Of a stretch of DNA of 64,000 nt, positions 35,547 to 47,184 are shown piece after piece. Both the position numbers and the translations under genes were made by a program. The DNA lies in assembly GCA_029532625.1 (NCBI GenBank), contig JARFXM010000009.1, positions 4,030,001 through 4,094,000 of the forward strand. The letters run 5' to 3'. The stretch comes from Lomentospora prolificans (Eukaryota > Ascomycota > Sordariomycetes > Microascales > Microascaceae). The number at the start of each line of letters is the position of its first letter. Within the stretch, counting starts at the first letter, position 1. The notes beneath the pieces were generated by a model that ran no database searches, was not told the origin of the DNA, and was given only the letters and a program-made list of their open reading frames with translations.

Positions 35547-38085
35547 CCATTACATTAGAAACCTTGGAAGCCACGGAGAAAAAAATTGTCTGGTCATCAG
35601 TGCAAGGACGCGAAGAGCGTATTGTATTGCACCATACTGGAGGCTGTGCTGTTCTCCTTGCCTGAAGCGCCTTCCCGAGTACATCCAGTTTACGTAAACG
35701 CCCACCTGTTCCGCGTTCATCCAACCAAACGAAGAGCCTTGGGGGGGGGCGATTCGACCTGCGCAAGAGTGCGCCAAAATTGGCACGCTGACACTGCCAG
35801 CTGGCCAGGCTGACGAATCGAGGACCCCCCTCCACACCATTTCTTGGGGCACTGTGGTTCCGAACCAAGCTGGGTTTATTACAACCTTCCCTACGCTGGC
35901 TGTAGTGGGAAGGGGAAAAAGGCCTCCCAGGTCCCTCTCACACATAACCCCTTCCCGCCCGCCGCCATATTCCGTATGCGCCGAGCATGGAGAGCAGACG
36001 GTGGGTGGATCCAGTGCTGCACTGAGAGGGCAAGAATATGCGGCGCATTCATTCATTGGAATGGTGTGCGACAACCACCATCTGCCCACGTCATGTGGGT
36101 CGATTTCTACAAGGAGGACGTGTGGAGGAAGAGCAAGTTTCAGCGTAACGGGAACCTCTCTAGACTTGAAATGAGTACTCGCTTGTAATACAAATGACCC
36201 AGTTTCTCCCGGGTCGAACGTGTAAAAAAATGGGCTCAATGCACCACAACTTGAAAACATGTGTATGGAGACAAAGTGGAGAGACTAAACACAAAAGCAT
36301 AAGGAAGCAGAGTCATCCACCAAGATCGAAGAGCTATTGTAGGCCGAGCCCGGACTCCAGAGAAAAAAAGATGGGTCGATAACATGTCGTAGACTTTCAC
36401 GTCGGTGTCATGTCAAAAAAAAAAAAGAAAAAGAAAAAGACACACTCTAGCACACCAGATGTTACCAGACCCTTCATCTACTCTTCAAATCTCGCTAGAT
36501 ATCCATCATATTTTGATGTTATTTTAACATAAGAGTTTGGAGACTTCATCTTCAAATATTCTTAACAGTGTTCCGGTAATTTTTAAGCTTTAAAACTATA
36601 GACAAAATAGCCTTGGGGTGTTGGTGCATCTGGCTTTTTTTTGTTTTTTTTTTCTTCTTTTGAGTCGACTGGACTTTCTAGAGGTCGCAACTGAGCGAGC
36701 GACGAGGTACTGTACGTGGAGGCTTTCTCAGTGGCTGCCCAGCCCCATCAACCATAGAATCCATGGGAGCAGTTTAATGGAGACATGGATCAGTCCATTG
36801 GCTGTGGCTAAGTCCGGAGCCATCCGGCCGCGGCAGATGGAACTGGCGCAATTTTGCCTTCTTTAATTCCCTTCCTTCGTCCGGGCAATTTGGTATTAGA
36901 GCCACCCTATTGCACGAGTGAAACCAGCTAGCTTAACGTGACTCGTCTCAATCTGAGGTTTGTTTTACTAGGATCATCCTGAGTGAAGAGAAAACCCGCT
37001 TGTCACAGATTCAGACGGAGAAATCCGCGCAGGGAACCTTCAATTCTATTCAATTCCGCACTCCAATTGCGAGGAGGTCCTGTGCCTGGCCTAGCCTGCC
37101 ACCTTGGGACATTCCGCCAGCTCTGGTGCATATGAGGGAAATGTGGATATCTTCAAGACTTCGGTCACTCAAGGGGCAAGACGTAGTAAGTGTGAGAGCC
37201 ATGACGTTGAGAGGTTGAACCGGGGTTCATTGTCTTATTCAGCTAGCTAGGCAATTTGAATTTGAGAATCCCAGCGAGTGCCAGAAAGTCCGGCTTCTGG
37301 GTCCTCTCCCTTGTCCAGTTGAGACCTTTCCCCCCTCTCCCCCTCCCAAAAAAAACCAGCTCGCACACTCATGGTGTCTTCTATCTTGGATTCCCGTCCG
37401 ACCCTGTACATAGTTGTTGACATCTTTGCCTTTCAAAAGTACACCTCCCGCGGGGAATACAAATAGAGTATGATGCAATTCATCCAAACGCCAGTCCCAG
37501 AAGTGTTCCTACCATCCATTCTGGACGGTTCGCCATCTTATAGCCCGTATCGTAAATCCCATGTCCCTCCTAAAGTGATGCCGCATGTGTGATAGAAAAA
37601 GGGGAAAAAAAAGGTAGTAAACATGTAAACAACGCCTGAGGTGCCGTTTCGCTGCCTCAGTGCCCCTTGGGTATCTCTTGATGGATGGTTGGTACAAAGA
37701 CAGAGCAAGGGTCGTCGTGGTAGTGGTAATAGAAATCAAATACTTTTTATATCATGCCGTGCTCCGGTGTAATGCCATTTTTAATACAACAGTATGGGAT
37801 TCAACAAAGGAAATTGCGCTGTGTAAAAGTCGTACGTGTGGTTGATTGCCCCTCTTTCGTTCATAGACGGGTCGATGGGGTTTCCGTGTTTAGTTTTGTG
37901 ATATATGTAAGTGAGTTGCGATGCCGAAAGCAAGCAAGTGCTTCGAAATGCCAAGGCTAAAGCGAGTCCCGATCGGTCGGGGTCAAGAGTAGTCGTGGTG
38001 GGTGGAGAAAATGAGTAGCGATGAATGTGTTCGTAATCGTCGTGGAGGTGAGAAGTGGAAGGAAAGATGGCGAATTGCCGCCGAC

Positions 38086-38556
38086 TTAGTGAGATCGTCG
38101 CCGCTGGAGCCTCACCTGCTCAAAGGAGACGGCGTAGGCCTGAAGTTCTCGCTTGGACTTCTCGGAAAGCTGGTAGACTTCGGAAGTGTTGGAGGAGCAG
38201 CTCTGTATGGAGCAGAGGCTGCTGTGCGAACTCGACGGAGTAAGGGACTTGTGTGCTTGCTGAGTTGCCGTGGTTGTCAAGTTGATCGTCCTCTGAGCGA
38301 GGTGGGACTGCGGGAGGGGTGTGCTGCCGTAGGGTTGGGCGGTGCTGAAGTCGTAGGCAGGAGAGAGATAGAACTTGGTGGATTGTTGAGTGGAAGGAGA
38401 AGAGGGTAGAGAGCGGCCGAGGGAGGTGGAAGTGCTCGGAGAGGAGCAAGTCTTCTCGAAATCGGCGAGCCTGCACGACTCGGAGCAGTAGGTTGCACCG
38501 TCGGTCTGCTTGTCACAGGCGAGGCAGAACTGGTGGGTCCAGAGATCGAAAGCCAT
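38086..38556 (-). CDS. ECL1: Ecl1-type small zinc-binding life-span regulatory protein
   Basis: Single-exon gene for 156 residues. The N-terminus has a zinc-ligand set C11-x2-C14-x9-C24-x3-C28 (in FCLACDKQTDG and YCSESC), as in the fungal Ecl1 family, whose yeast members extend chronological life span and act in stress and nutrient responses. The middle is Ser/Thr/Pro-rich and disordered; the C-terminus has a conserved-looking basic helix (SEKSKRELQAYAVSFEQ) ending in RLQRRRSH. The start lies in a strong initiation context (CACCATGG). The upstream 350 nt is pyrimidine-rich on the coding strand, consistent with a long leader. It is the only recognisable gene in 40 kb. Confidence 0.85.
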   Translation of the reverse strand: MAFDLWTHQFCLACDKQTDGATYCSESCRLADFEKTCSSPSTSTSLGRSLPSSPSTQQSTKFYLSPAYDFSTAQPYGSTPLPQSHLAQRTINLTTTATQQAHKSLTPSSSHSSLCSIQSCSSNTSEVYQLSEKSKRELQAYAVSFEQVRLQRRRSH

Positions 38557-40233
38557 GGTGATGGGAGAGTGTTTGTATGATTGTTGGAGAGTTGGTATTA
38601 AGAGTCGAATTTAACGGCCAGAGCAGGTGGTTTGACGGAGCGAGGTTATGTGGGATAATCGGGTGGGAGTGCGGTGGCCAAGTGCGAGGACGACGAGACA
38701 AAGACGTCTGGCTTAGTGTAGAGCAACGGAGCAAAAGGGTTTAAGGTGAATAGGAAAAGTAATATCGACCAACTCGACACGATTGAGAGTAAGACCGCTG
38801 TGAAGGGAAAAAAATATGAGGCGGGAGAAGATCGTAGTGAAGTGAGAGAGGAAGGATCTTGAGAGGAAGCTGAGGGTGGAAGAAGGCCGGTCATATATTC
38901 TCTCGATGCTCGCAGCCAGGCCCACCAAGGATGACTGGTTCAGCCCAGGTCACTTAGCGCCTGGGAGCAAGTCTCTCCCCACACAAACTGCCAGCTAAGG
39001 TACACACTTGGACAAAGTCACTTCACACCACGGCAGGAGCCTAAAGTACGAGAGCAAAGGTTGACTGGGGTCTTCCAACAGAGCCGACAGGGGTGGTGGT
39101 CTGAGTAGGGGCCCACCTGGGCCATAATGCCCTGCAGGCAGGTAGCTCAGAAAGGATGGGCGTGTCCTCACACCCCAGAAGGGGCGTGGGATGGGTTGGT
39201 GGGGGGCGTAGGTTAGCGAACCTACGAAGTAGGCCGGGCTCGCGCTCTCGTCTCCACACACCCCAGTACCAAGGTACTTCGCGGGCAATACACTAGTAGC
39301 CGGGGGGGTTTTGGCAGTAGGGGGGTGAAGCACGTAAATGGCGTATGATTCTCACGAAATGGACAATAAGGCAACAGACGATACTTCCGGCCAAGTACCT
39401 TGATTTTCGAATGCTACTCGTGCTCTAGGGGGAATACTGAAAGCCAGGTGGTGTACAGGAGCGCACAAAAATTGCCAAGAGGTACACATCACGCTATTCT
39501 CCTCAAAAAAAATTTTCTGGATGACTCTGCAGACGAAGGAGGGTGAGTCAACGAGACGGAGACTCCCAGCCAGCCTCAGGGCCGATGCAGATGCCTTCTG
39601 GTAGAAAAGAACTATGAGGAGAATTGTGAGGCTGCCCTGCTGCAACATACCCAGTGTCCTACGACTTATTTGGCATGCACTGAAAAAATACATCCTCGAG
39701 AAATTCCGCACATGAAGCCCCGCAACAAGAGTAATCGGGGAGACTGGAGACAGATCCATAGAAAACGAGAGAATCGACTTTTACTCTTATCCTTGATTTT
39801 TTATTTCTGCTTTAGAAAGCCTTGGAAGCGAAAGGGCCCATCTACCCATGAGCCTACTTCCACATCTCACCTACCATTTTTTCGCAACCACACCCTGGCA
39901 CTATAGAGAAGTGCGATCAATTGATCTGATGACTATTACGAAGTACTGTGGACGGCGGTAAAAGTCGCCGTACATAATATTGCTGGCTATCACCAGAAAA
40001 GAAGTAGTGATGTCTAGAGCGGAATAGTGGCCGGCTCTGTTTTGGCTTGACTGTGTCAATGGGGCAGGCCACCTGGACGAAAATTTTTTGCTGGATGTCG
40101 TGACTTGGTGCAATTATCGAACCAACCTGAACTCTTCTCGGACACACGCTCTTTCTGAAATTTTCTCTGGCGGGGACACAGAGGTGCGATTATTAATGGC
40201 CCTATCCGTAGCTTTTAGAAGTAACTCCTATTA

Positions 40234-40259
40234 TTATTAAGACAGCCCTGCCTTAATAA
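40234..40259. repeat. Short inverted repeat (12-bp arms, 2-nt spacer)
   Basis: TTATTAAGACAG and CTGCCTTAATAA face each other across CC; eleven of twelve positions pair. It could form a small hairpin or be a transposon-end relic; no gene borders it. Confidence 0.75.
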
Positions 40260-43200
40260 AAGAGTTGCGTCACTGGGTGAGTTGATTGTTGAAGGGCACT
40301 AGGTCACTTACGGCTTAGCACACCTGGATGGGTTGGCTCTGCCCACTAAAACGACTTACCTGGCGGGGACCCTCTGACTCCTGAGTGATGCCCTGGCTTC
40401 GGGGTCTGTCAGCAGTATGACGCTGTACCCCGTGCTGCCCAGCGCCAACCGGATTATGACTTCCCTACTGGAGTGGACAGACAATGAGGGAAAGAAGAGT
40501 GTGTGAAAGGAAGGTTCTAGGCCCTCGAGAATTCTGGCTGGCTTCTCTTCCCAGGAAGGGGCATATCTTTTCGTGACCTCCTGAAGCAGCGTACAAATAA
40601 CCTGGGAGGCCAATGCTCGTGGAAGCAATACAGTATCCCGTCCAGAGGCCACTTTGCAGCTCCTCTTTCCCAGGACGGAGGAATCAGTGTACACCGAAGC
40701 CTAGATGCCTACTACATCTCAACTCAACATCACCAAAACAGGTGCCTAGAGTTGGACATGGGTTGGATTACGCAGCGTGGCCAGACCAAAGTCCTAGGAC
40801 ACTCATTCAAAGTTGAGCATAGAGGGCGCGGGACTCATCACGACGGAGCGGACCCCACCATTGATGGCCATCAAGTGTCCGTGGATGCTTTGCCAACAAT
40901 ATGGGGAAGTGACGGTACTCATCTCGAGGGGAAGGACAGAGTTGCCTTGTCTCCTTTGCCCCTCGAGTTTTAGACTGATAGCGTTTGGGGGTTACTGGTG
41001 ATTCCAGACCATCCGGGTCTTGTGTCTTGTAACCTTGGAAGCGGGCTGTGAATGCCTTCGATGACCTGTATGAGCCCAAACTTTGCACCAACATAATTGG
41101 ATGCTGGGTGGATGCCACCCACCCTCTTCTCTCTTTCCCCAACATCCACTATCGCAACACTAGACCCGATCTGCGAGGCACTTGCTCAGGAGGCCGCTCA
41201 CCCACCTGCTGCTCTTGGCCTTGACAGATTATCCGCCTGGCTCTTTCCTTCCCACATTATGCACATGAGAGCTTCTTTCTCAGACGTGGATAGCCTCGTG
41301 ATTGATTCTGTGTCAAGGTCTCGGAATTGGTGCTCTCTAAATGGAGCGAGACTAGAGGAGAAGGTTGTCACCCGAAAGCCGAGATAGAAAGGAAAGCCAC
41401 AGTCTCCGATTCTCCTTGGTTTGTCGTGTTCTCACTCCGATTCCTCCACGCCAAGCGAGCCACCTTCAACTTCTTCGGGCTCAATAAGTGAAGGGGAGCC
41501 ACGCGACTATGTGCGCTACACTGCGAAGTACCCCATCCCCGTACTTGGCCACATGCAGGTCTGGTTCCATGATGCGGCACCAGGTCCGGAGCTGGGATTG
41601 CATCTAGGTCGTTCCAACGGGGCTTCGAGAGAGGCAAAGACAGCTACGACTTTTGTAGGCAATCTGCGAGGGAGCAAAACAAGAGCGTTGCGACAGAGTT
41701 GGAGGAAGGATTGGCTTCCTTCTGCACGCAGGGAAGGAAGCGAGACGCGGGTGGGAGAAGAGTGGGGAAATGACTGCAGGAGAAGCTGGGTCCTTGTCGA
41801 GCAAGACCACAACGCAACTCCGTCATTTATGACGAGGGGCAAAATTGTAACGGTCCAATATACACCAACAGTCCAAGATTGCTTGAATGGACGAAGTTCG
41901 TGATTGCGACAGGCACTTTCATCCATACCCCCATTCCTCCTTTTGCAGGTCATAATTCTGTCGGCGGCAACCCGATGACGAGATGCGGCATGATGAGGCG
42001 ATCATCTTGAGACAGTCGGTCATCGTCTGGATGCGTGCGAAAAGAAGGAGGAAGAACTGGAGGGTGTTCAGTGATGATTGACCCGAGACGTTCATCAGGA
42101 TAGCAAGGCTTGTTGTCATTGCCCTTGGGTGAAGGTGGTAGTTCAAAACGCTCCGAGGCTATCTAGCTCTCCGGCTGCCAGGCCTGCTTTTCTTTTGCGA
42201 GTTTCATTCAGTACCTAGGGTCACCTGTCTACGACTTTCATAACATTAGCCCAAACAAGCATGCGAAGCAAGCTATTACGGAAGAAGCAGAGGAGGTAAC
42301 GCAAACACTATCTCGAGCCACATCGGCTATTTCCTGCCCCCCCGCAATATCGAAAATGGCATCCCTGTCACGAACTAAGCCGTGCTACACCAGCTGTGGT
42401 GGCCTCCCTTGTTATCCTGCCAGGTGCCCAGTCTGCTATTCCCCTTTCGAAACCACCTGCATGACAAGTGGAGAGTCCTCAGCGAATCAACGTGCGGCGT
42501 TTCACCCCACACACGGACAAGTCTTGAACTGGATGGTCTCCCACAAGTATTGGATTGGAAGCCAGCGAGTTTGGTGAGTTATGAGTATGGGGAGAAAGCA
42601 GGAGGGAAGGGAGGCGTGGAGGGGGCGAGGATGGACCTCAAATGGCATCCTCTGTCCTCCCCACCCTACCCTGCAGACTGGCCAATGATTTGAGATGCTC
42701 TTTTTTTCTGTGCCTCACGGCTGGCTACTGGCAAAGATGCGAGTGGTGTGCTCGAGATGCAGGTTCCTGCTCCTGTTGCTGGGGAAGAGCAGGAATTGGA
42801 GTTGGCCGGGTGCCAAAGGACAGCGGCGAGAATCGATACTACTCGGCCACTTGTACCAATCCACCTCTGCCAGGCAATGCGCTCAAGAGGGTCCCCATGC
42901 AGCATGCAGGTGCAGATTACAGCGCACTCTACGTATCGTAGGGTGCTGCTTCCTTCCTGCCCCGTGTTGATGGATGTCCTCCGGACGACAGTATATGTTT
43001 GGGGCTATTCTTGCCGGTATTTAACTGGTCCCCTGGTGCCAATCCTGAAGTTACTCCTCATGCCCCAAGGGCCCTTGTCTCTTGTTTCTCGTTAAATTGC
43101 CTTGTACGAAGTATTACTGGTGCAGCTGGTGGGAGAGCATCAAAAATATCTGTACGCAGTCTGGAGCAACAGATGTACAATCTCACTGGCAGGCTTGGAA

Positions 43201-46200
43201 GAAAGGAGTGCGTCGAGAACGAGAGCTCGTTGGATGTGTCTGGGGGCTCCACATCTACCCGTGGCCCACTCTTGGGCTCACTCTCCATCCGAGATGCCCA
43301 CAACGACCGGACACAGTACAGGGCTACCCTAGCCTGTGGTGAAGCCCCTTTTTGTGGAACCTTGGACAGCTGTCACAGCTCTCAATGGCGGGCTCGGGGG
43401 TTCAAGCTGGTAGGACGCTGATTCTCGACTGGCCAAAGTCACCCAATGAAGCCGGGGAATGGTCAAGACTAGGTGGACTTGTAAGTCTTGTACTGGTAGA
43501 CGTGGGGACGAGATGTCCTCTGAACTCGCATCCCTTGTGAGACGATCACGACACATTGGGCGTTCACAAAGGCAAAAGAGCCTGTATTTAGCCCCCCACC
43601 GAGAGACGAATTAAAAAACGACCCATTCCTGGGAGGTTGTCGCGGGTAGTTTGAAAATAAGATAATAAAACTGGGGACCGCTGACGATAGGAGGAAAAGC
43701 CAAGCACGGTGCAACTATACGCCCACATGAATGATATACTTGGAGCTCGATTAGGCTGGTTCCTCGCTCCCGTCCCACGAATGGACACCAACGGCACCAA
43801 GTCAGGCCGGGGAAAAGAGGGCACAACAGTGCCGTGCGATTATATTAGTGTACAGGATGAGGGCGTTTGTGGAGTGTACTTCGTACGTTTCCTCTTTCAA
43901 GGCCATTAATGATGTGTGTCGCTGGAAGGGGGAAAGGACAATTCCTCTGGCATCCTTGCGTTGTGGCACGACATGGGACACTGTGGCCAGCACCCCAATG
44001 CGTTTCGACTCCTTTGTCTCCCCAAGGCCCTGTCCGATTTATTGTGGATCATACCCCAGATAAGGGTTTTGGAAGTGCCGGCCAATCACGGGCTCCCGTC
44101 ACGTCTTGCAGGTTGAGATCGGCGAAAAGATAGGGTGAAGGGCCAAATTGGGGGCTAGGACGAGAAGAGAAGCAAAGTGGGCACCGACGGCTCCTTCCGT
44201 TAAATGGTATCAGCTCTCGCCATCGTGAGCAATTGGTGGCACCATTTGGAGGGCGAGGGACGTAGTTCTCCGACAAAGGGGATAAGCAAGCAGGCAAACG
44301 CGGCCGAGTCTGCTCTGGCGATCCTTTACTTTCTCTGCACGCTGTTGTGCTCTGACGCAATATCAAACTCGTCTCAAAGGGCGAGCGGAAGAGGGGGTGT
44401 CCAATATCACAGGATGCAAAGGTTCTTTTGAAGTCTCGAGATACACCTGGTCAATGGCGGAGGCAAGAGAATCTGGGAATGAACTTGATATCGGCAGAGG
44501 CTTACGATCAGCGTCATACAGACCAGGAAGATTGTCGTTAGGAACTTGCTATAGAACACTAGATCGACAGCGCCATATTCTCCATTAACGCGCTAGAACT
44601 GGGGCTGAACGAAGAGGCGCTTTTCTTCTCCTTTCCATTTTCTGACTGGTCCCTCTCTCCTCTCAGTAAAAGATAATATTGGCTGCGCGAAGAGAGGGAA
44701 GGGCCTTGCCAAGACTTGCCTTTTTCGCTCACCAAAACCGGTCTGGGGAAATGGGATTAGTGGACGCTAGCGCTGGCGCCCTGTCAGCTTCCCCTGTGCT
44801 CAGTGGATTTATACATGGTTTGCAAGGACCAAGACCGGTATAACCGCAAACCGCAGCGCAGACCGCAAGCCACGGCGGAAAGGGCGGAGCTCACCAATTG
44901 ATCCCGGCTCCGTTCGGTTGTCCGGCACTCGAACCCCAGCAGGAAGAGCAAGACTGGGCGACGTTGAAAGGCAACGAGGCGGATGGGATTTTGGTACACA
45001 TCAATTTTCATACCGTGAGAGACGATTCAATTCCCACCGTAGGTTCATGTCTTTTTAGCATCATGATGCGGGTGCAGATACATGGCCCAAATACGTACCG
45101 TACTCAGATGGCATGCTTCGGCGTTGTGCAGCCAGGAACTGGTCGATTAAGTGTGAGATCCACGAGAGCCGGAAGCAACGGGCGAGCAAGGGCCTGTGTC
45201 GCTCTCTCCATCCGCGATCGCCTAATACGGGCTTCAAATTTCGTGTGGGATCTGCTGCCCATGCTGAGATTACCAAGCCCGTTGCGGCGAATCCTCTTTT
45301 TGTTCCAAGCCTTCCACTAGTGCACACATAAGCTGACGTCTTTCCTTCGCTGCACCGCGACAATCAAATTTCACGGATCAATCCGTGTCCGTTCTCTGGC
45401 CCCGACTCTTAAAATTTCCTGTGCGTACCGCACGGCCGCCCGTACCCCCGCGTTAGCCCGTCGAATGAAATAGTGAGTGGGAAGACGGGTGTCGGGGTTG
45501 GATGAAATTGGGGATGAAACCGTGTACCCCCAATTACCGCACTCGCCGTACGATGCGAACGGGTCGGGACCCAGAGAAAATGCAAAGGTGGTGTTTTAGT
45601 ATGGATATTGTTGCTCTCTCGTATCTCAGAATGGTGATAAAATGAAATATAGAGAGGTAGGGGAAGCACTGGGCCCGCATAACCTCGTCGCAGACCCGGG
45701 TTACCTCTGACCCCCACGGACACCAGACCAAAGTCTCACGCGGTTTTGCCCGCTCTGCCATTGCGCACCGCCCGTTAATCGACCTGTTGGCGCACCACAT
45801 GCGCGCCAGGTATGGATCGATCGCCGTGGTGTGTGCCGGACCTCGGGGAGAGAACAGCAGAGGATGTCGGATCGCTTGGATATGAAAATGGGACGGAATA
45901 TACGACTACACCACATCGTCCCACACTCGAGGGATCATCACCGAAGAGAGATGCCGCCGCGCAATCCCGCCGAGAAGTTACGACTAATACTACTCTACCC
46001 ACCACCATGTCCTCGTCGGCATTTCTGGAAGAATATGTTGGGGGCTAGGGTTTGATCGTGGTGGTGGTGGCTCCTGTCAAAGAAAAAAAAAACAAGAAAA
46101 AAAAATTCCGGGATGGGTCATGGGGCACAAAATGGGGCACAAACCTCCAAGGACCGAAACAAGGTGGTGGACTCCAAAGATAGGCACCAGATATCATAAA

Positions 46201-46791
46201 TCCCGTAGATGACCAGGAACAATCCGGATTTGCATGCTTCAGAATTGGCCCCGGGACCCTGAACAGGATGTTGTCCGAGCCAGGGTCTCGCTTTTTTGCT
46301 CCTCTGTGGCACATCTACTTTTTCGCTTGAATTTCATCAGTATACTAAGGTACTACCAGAGCTCATAGCTCAAGAGGTGCATCAGCTACACCGAGCGAAT
46401 AGCTCAAAAAGGGAGCTCTCAATCAAAGCCATCTCCTCGGCGCGTAGAGTACCTAGCAAAGCTAGCCTTCGCTGTCGCTGAGACGGAGGCGTCGCCTGGC
46501 TCTAATTATCCCCTCGTGCTATTTTTGGGGCAATGGGCGCTAAAGTTACCGTCGACCCACAGTGCGGAATCTCATTGTGCCACTCGTCTGCCCACCGAAA
46601 GCAACTAACACGAAAAAATCCTCCGACCTTGGCTCCATCATGGCTCAAGCATGGCACCGTGGTGTTCTCGTGAGAGCACGAAATTTTTCTCATCCTTCCC
46701 CCCCCCTTTCATCCTGCTCATAATCCATACACCCCTCCACCCGTGATGGACTTTGAGCTAGCACTAACCTGCTTTTCTTAGTCAAAAGGGC

Positions 46792-46826
46792 GTGCGTGCG
46801 TGCGTGTGAGTGAGTGAGTGTGTGTG
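46792..46826 (+). repeat. Compound tetranucleotide/dinucleotide microsatellite
   Basis: Runs of GTGC, then GTGA, then GT units follow each other on plus. Confidence 0.85.
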
Positions 46827-47152
46827 GATAGAGAAGGAGAAAGCCGGATTCGCTTCACCGTCTCTTAAGTCATTCTGCGACGAGGCTAGGGGATGGGAAA
46901 CACTTCGAAACTAACACTTTCCTTGGTGGTTTGCGCCGCCCCAAGCTCCCGAGTTTTTGGGTCGAGAACGAACATCTTGTGCCAATGGCGCGATGTATGA
47001 GGATGTATGAGCAATGACTCTCATCCACCCGCGCCCACGCGGGCCGCGGCGTTTCCAGAACGAGATTTGAAGTTCTGCATAGTAGTTGCTATTCTTCTGT
47101 TTCAATTCCCTCGCTTTTTGACCTACTACTGACACCATTCTGTCATATGTTC

Positions 47153-47184
47153 GTGTTTGTGTTTGTGTTTGTGGGGGGGGGGGG
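47153..47184 (+). repeat. (GTGTTT)n followed by G12
   Basis: About three GTGTTT units run into twelve consecutive G and then GC-rich sequence. Confidence 0.85.

Larger units (their letters stand above)
23176..38085. other. Gene-poor region of about 15 kb
   Basis: I recognise no gene here. The longest frames are 236 codons (35550-36260, minus), 207 codons (26008-26631, plus) and 187 codons (34113-34676, plus); all overlap comparable frames on the other strand and none shows a family motif. Parts near 23.9-25.3, 29.9-30.3 and 36.4-36.6 kb are visibly A+T-richer. It holds A22 at 31451-31472, an A-rich run at 34387-34435, A32 at 34805-34836 and a 19-bp tandem duplication at 35510-35546. A stretch at about 25072-25319 stays open and protein-like but without a proper start. 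Confidence 0.5.

Noticed and set aside
35550..36260. 236-codon minus frame, the longest in the deserts
   Set aside because: Plus-strand frames of 75-114 codons overlap it and no family is recognised; long frames by chance are expected at this GC and span.
44880..45000. tRNA-like B-box (TTCGAGT on minus near 44930)
   Set aside because: The T-stem does not pair and no acceptor or anticodon arms fit.
46360..46480. A-box-like TAGCTCAAGAGGT
   Set aside because: No B box follows at tRNA distance and no cloverleaf can be drawn.
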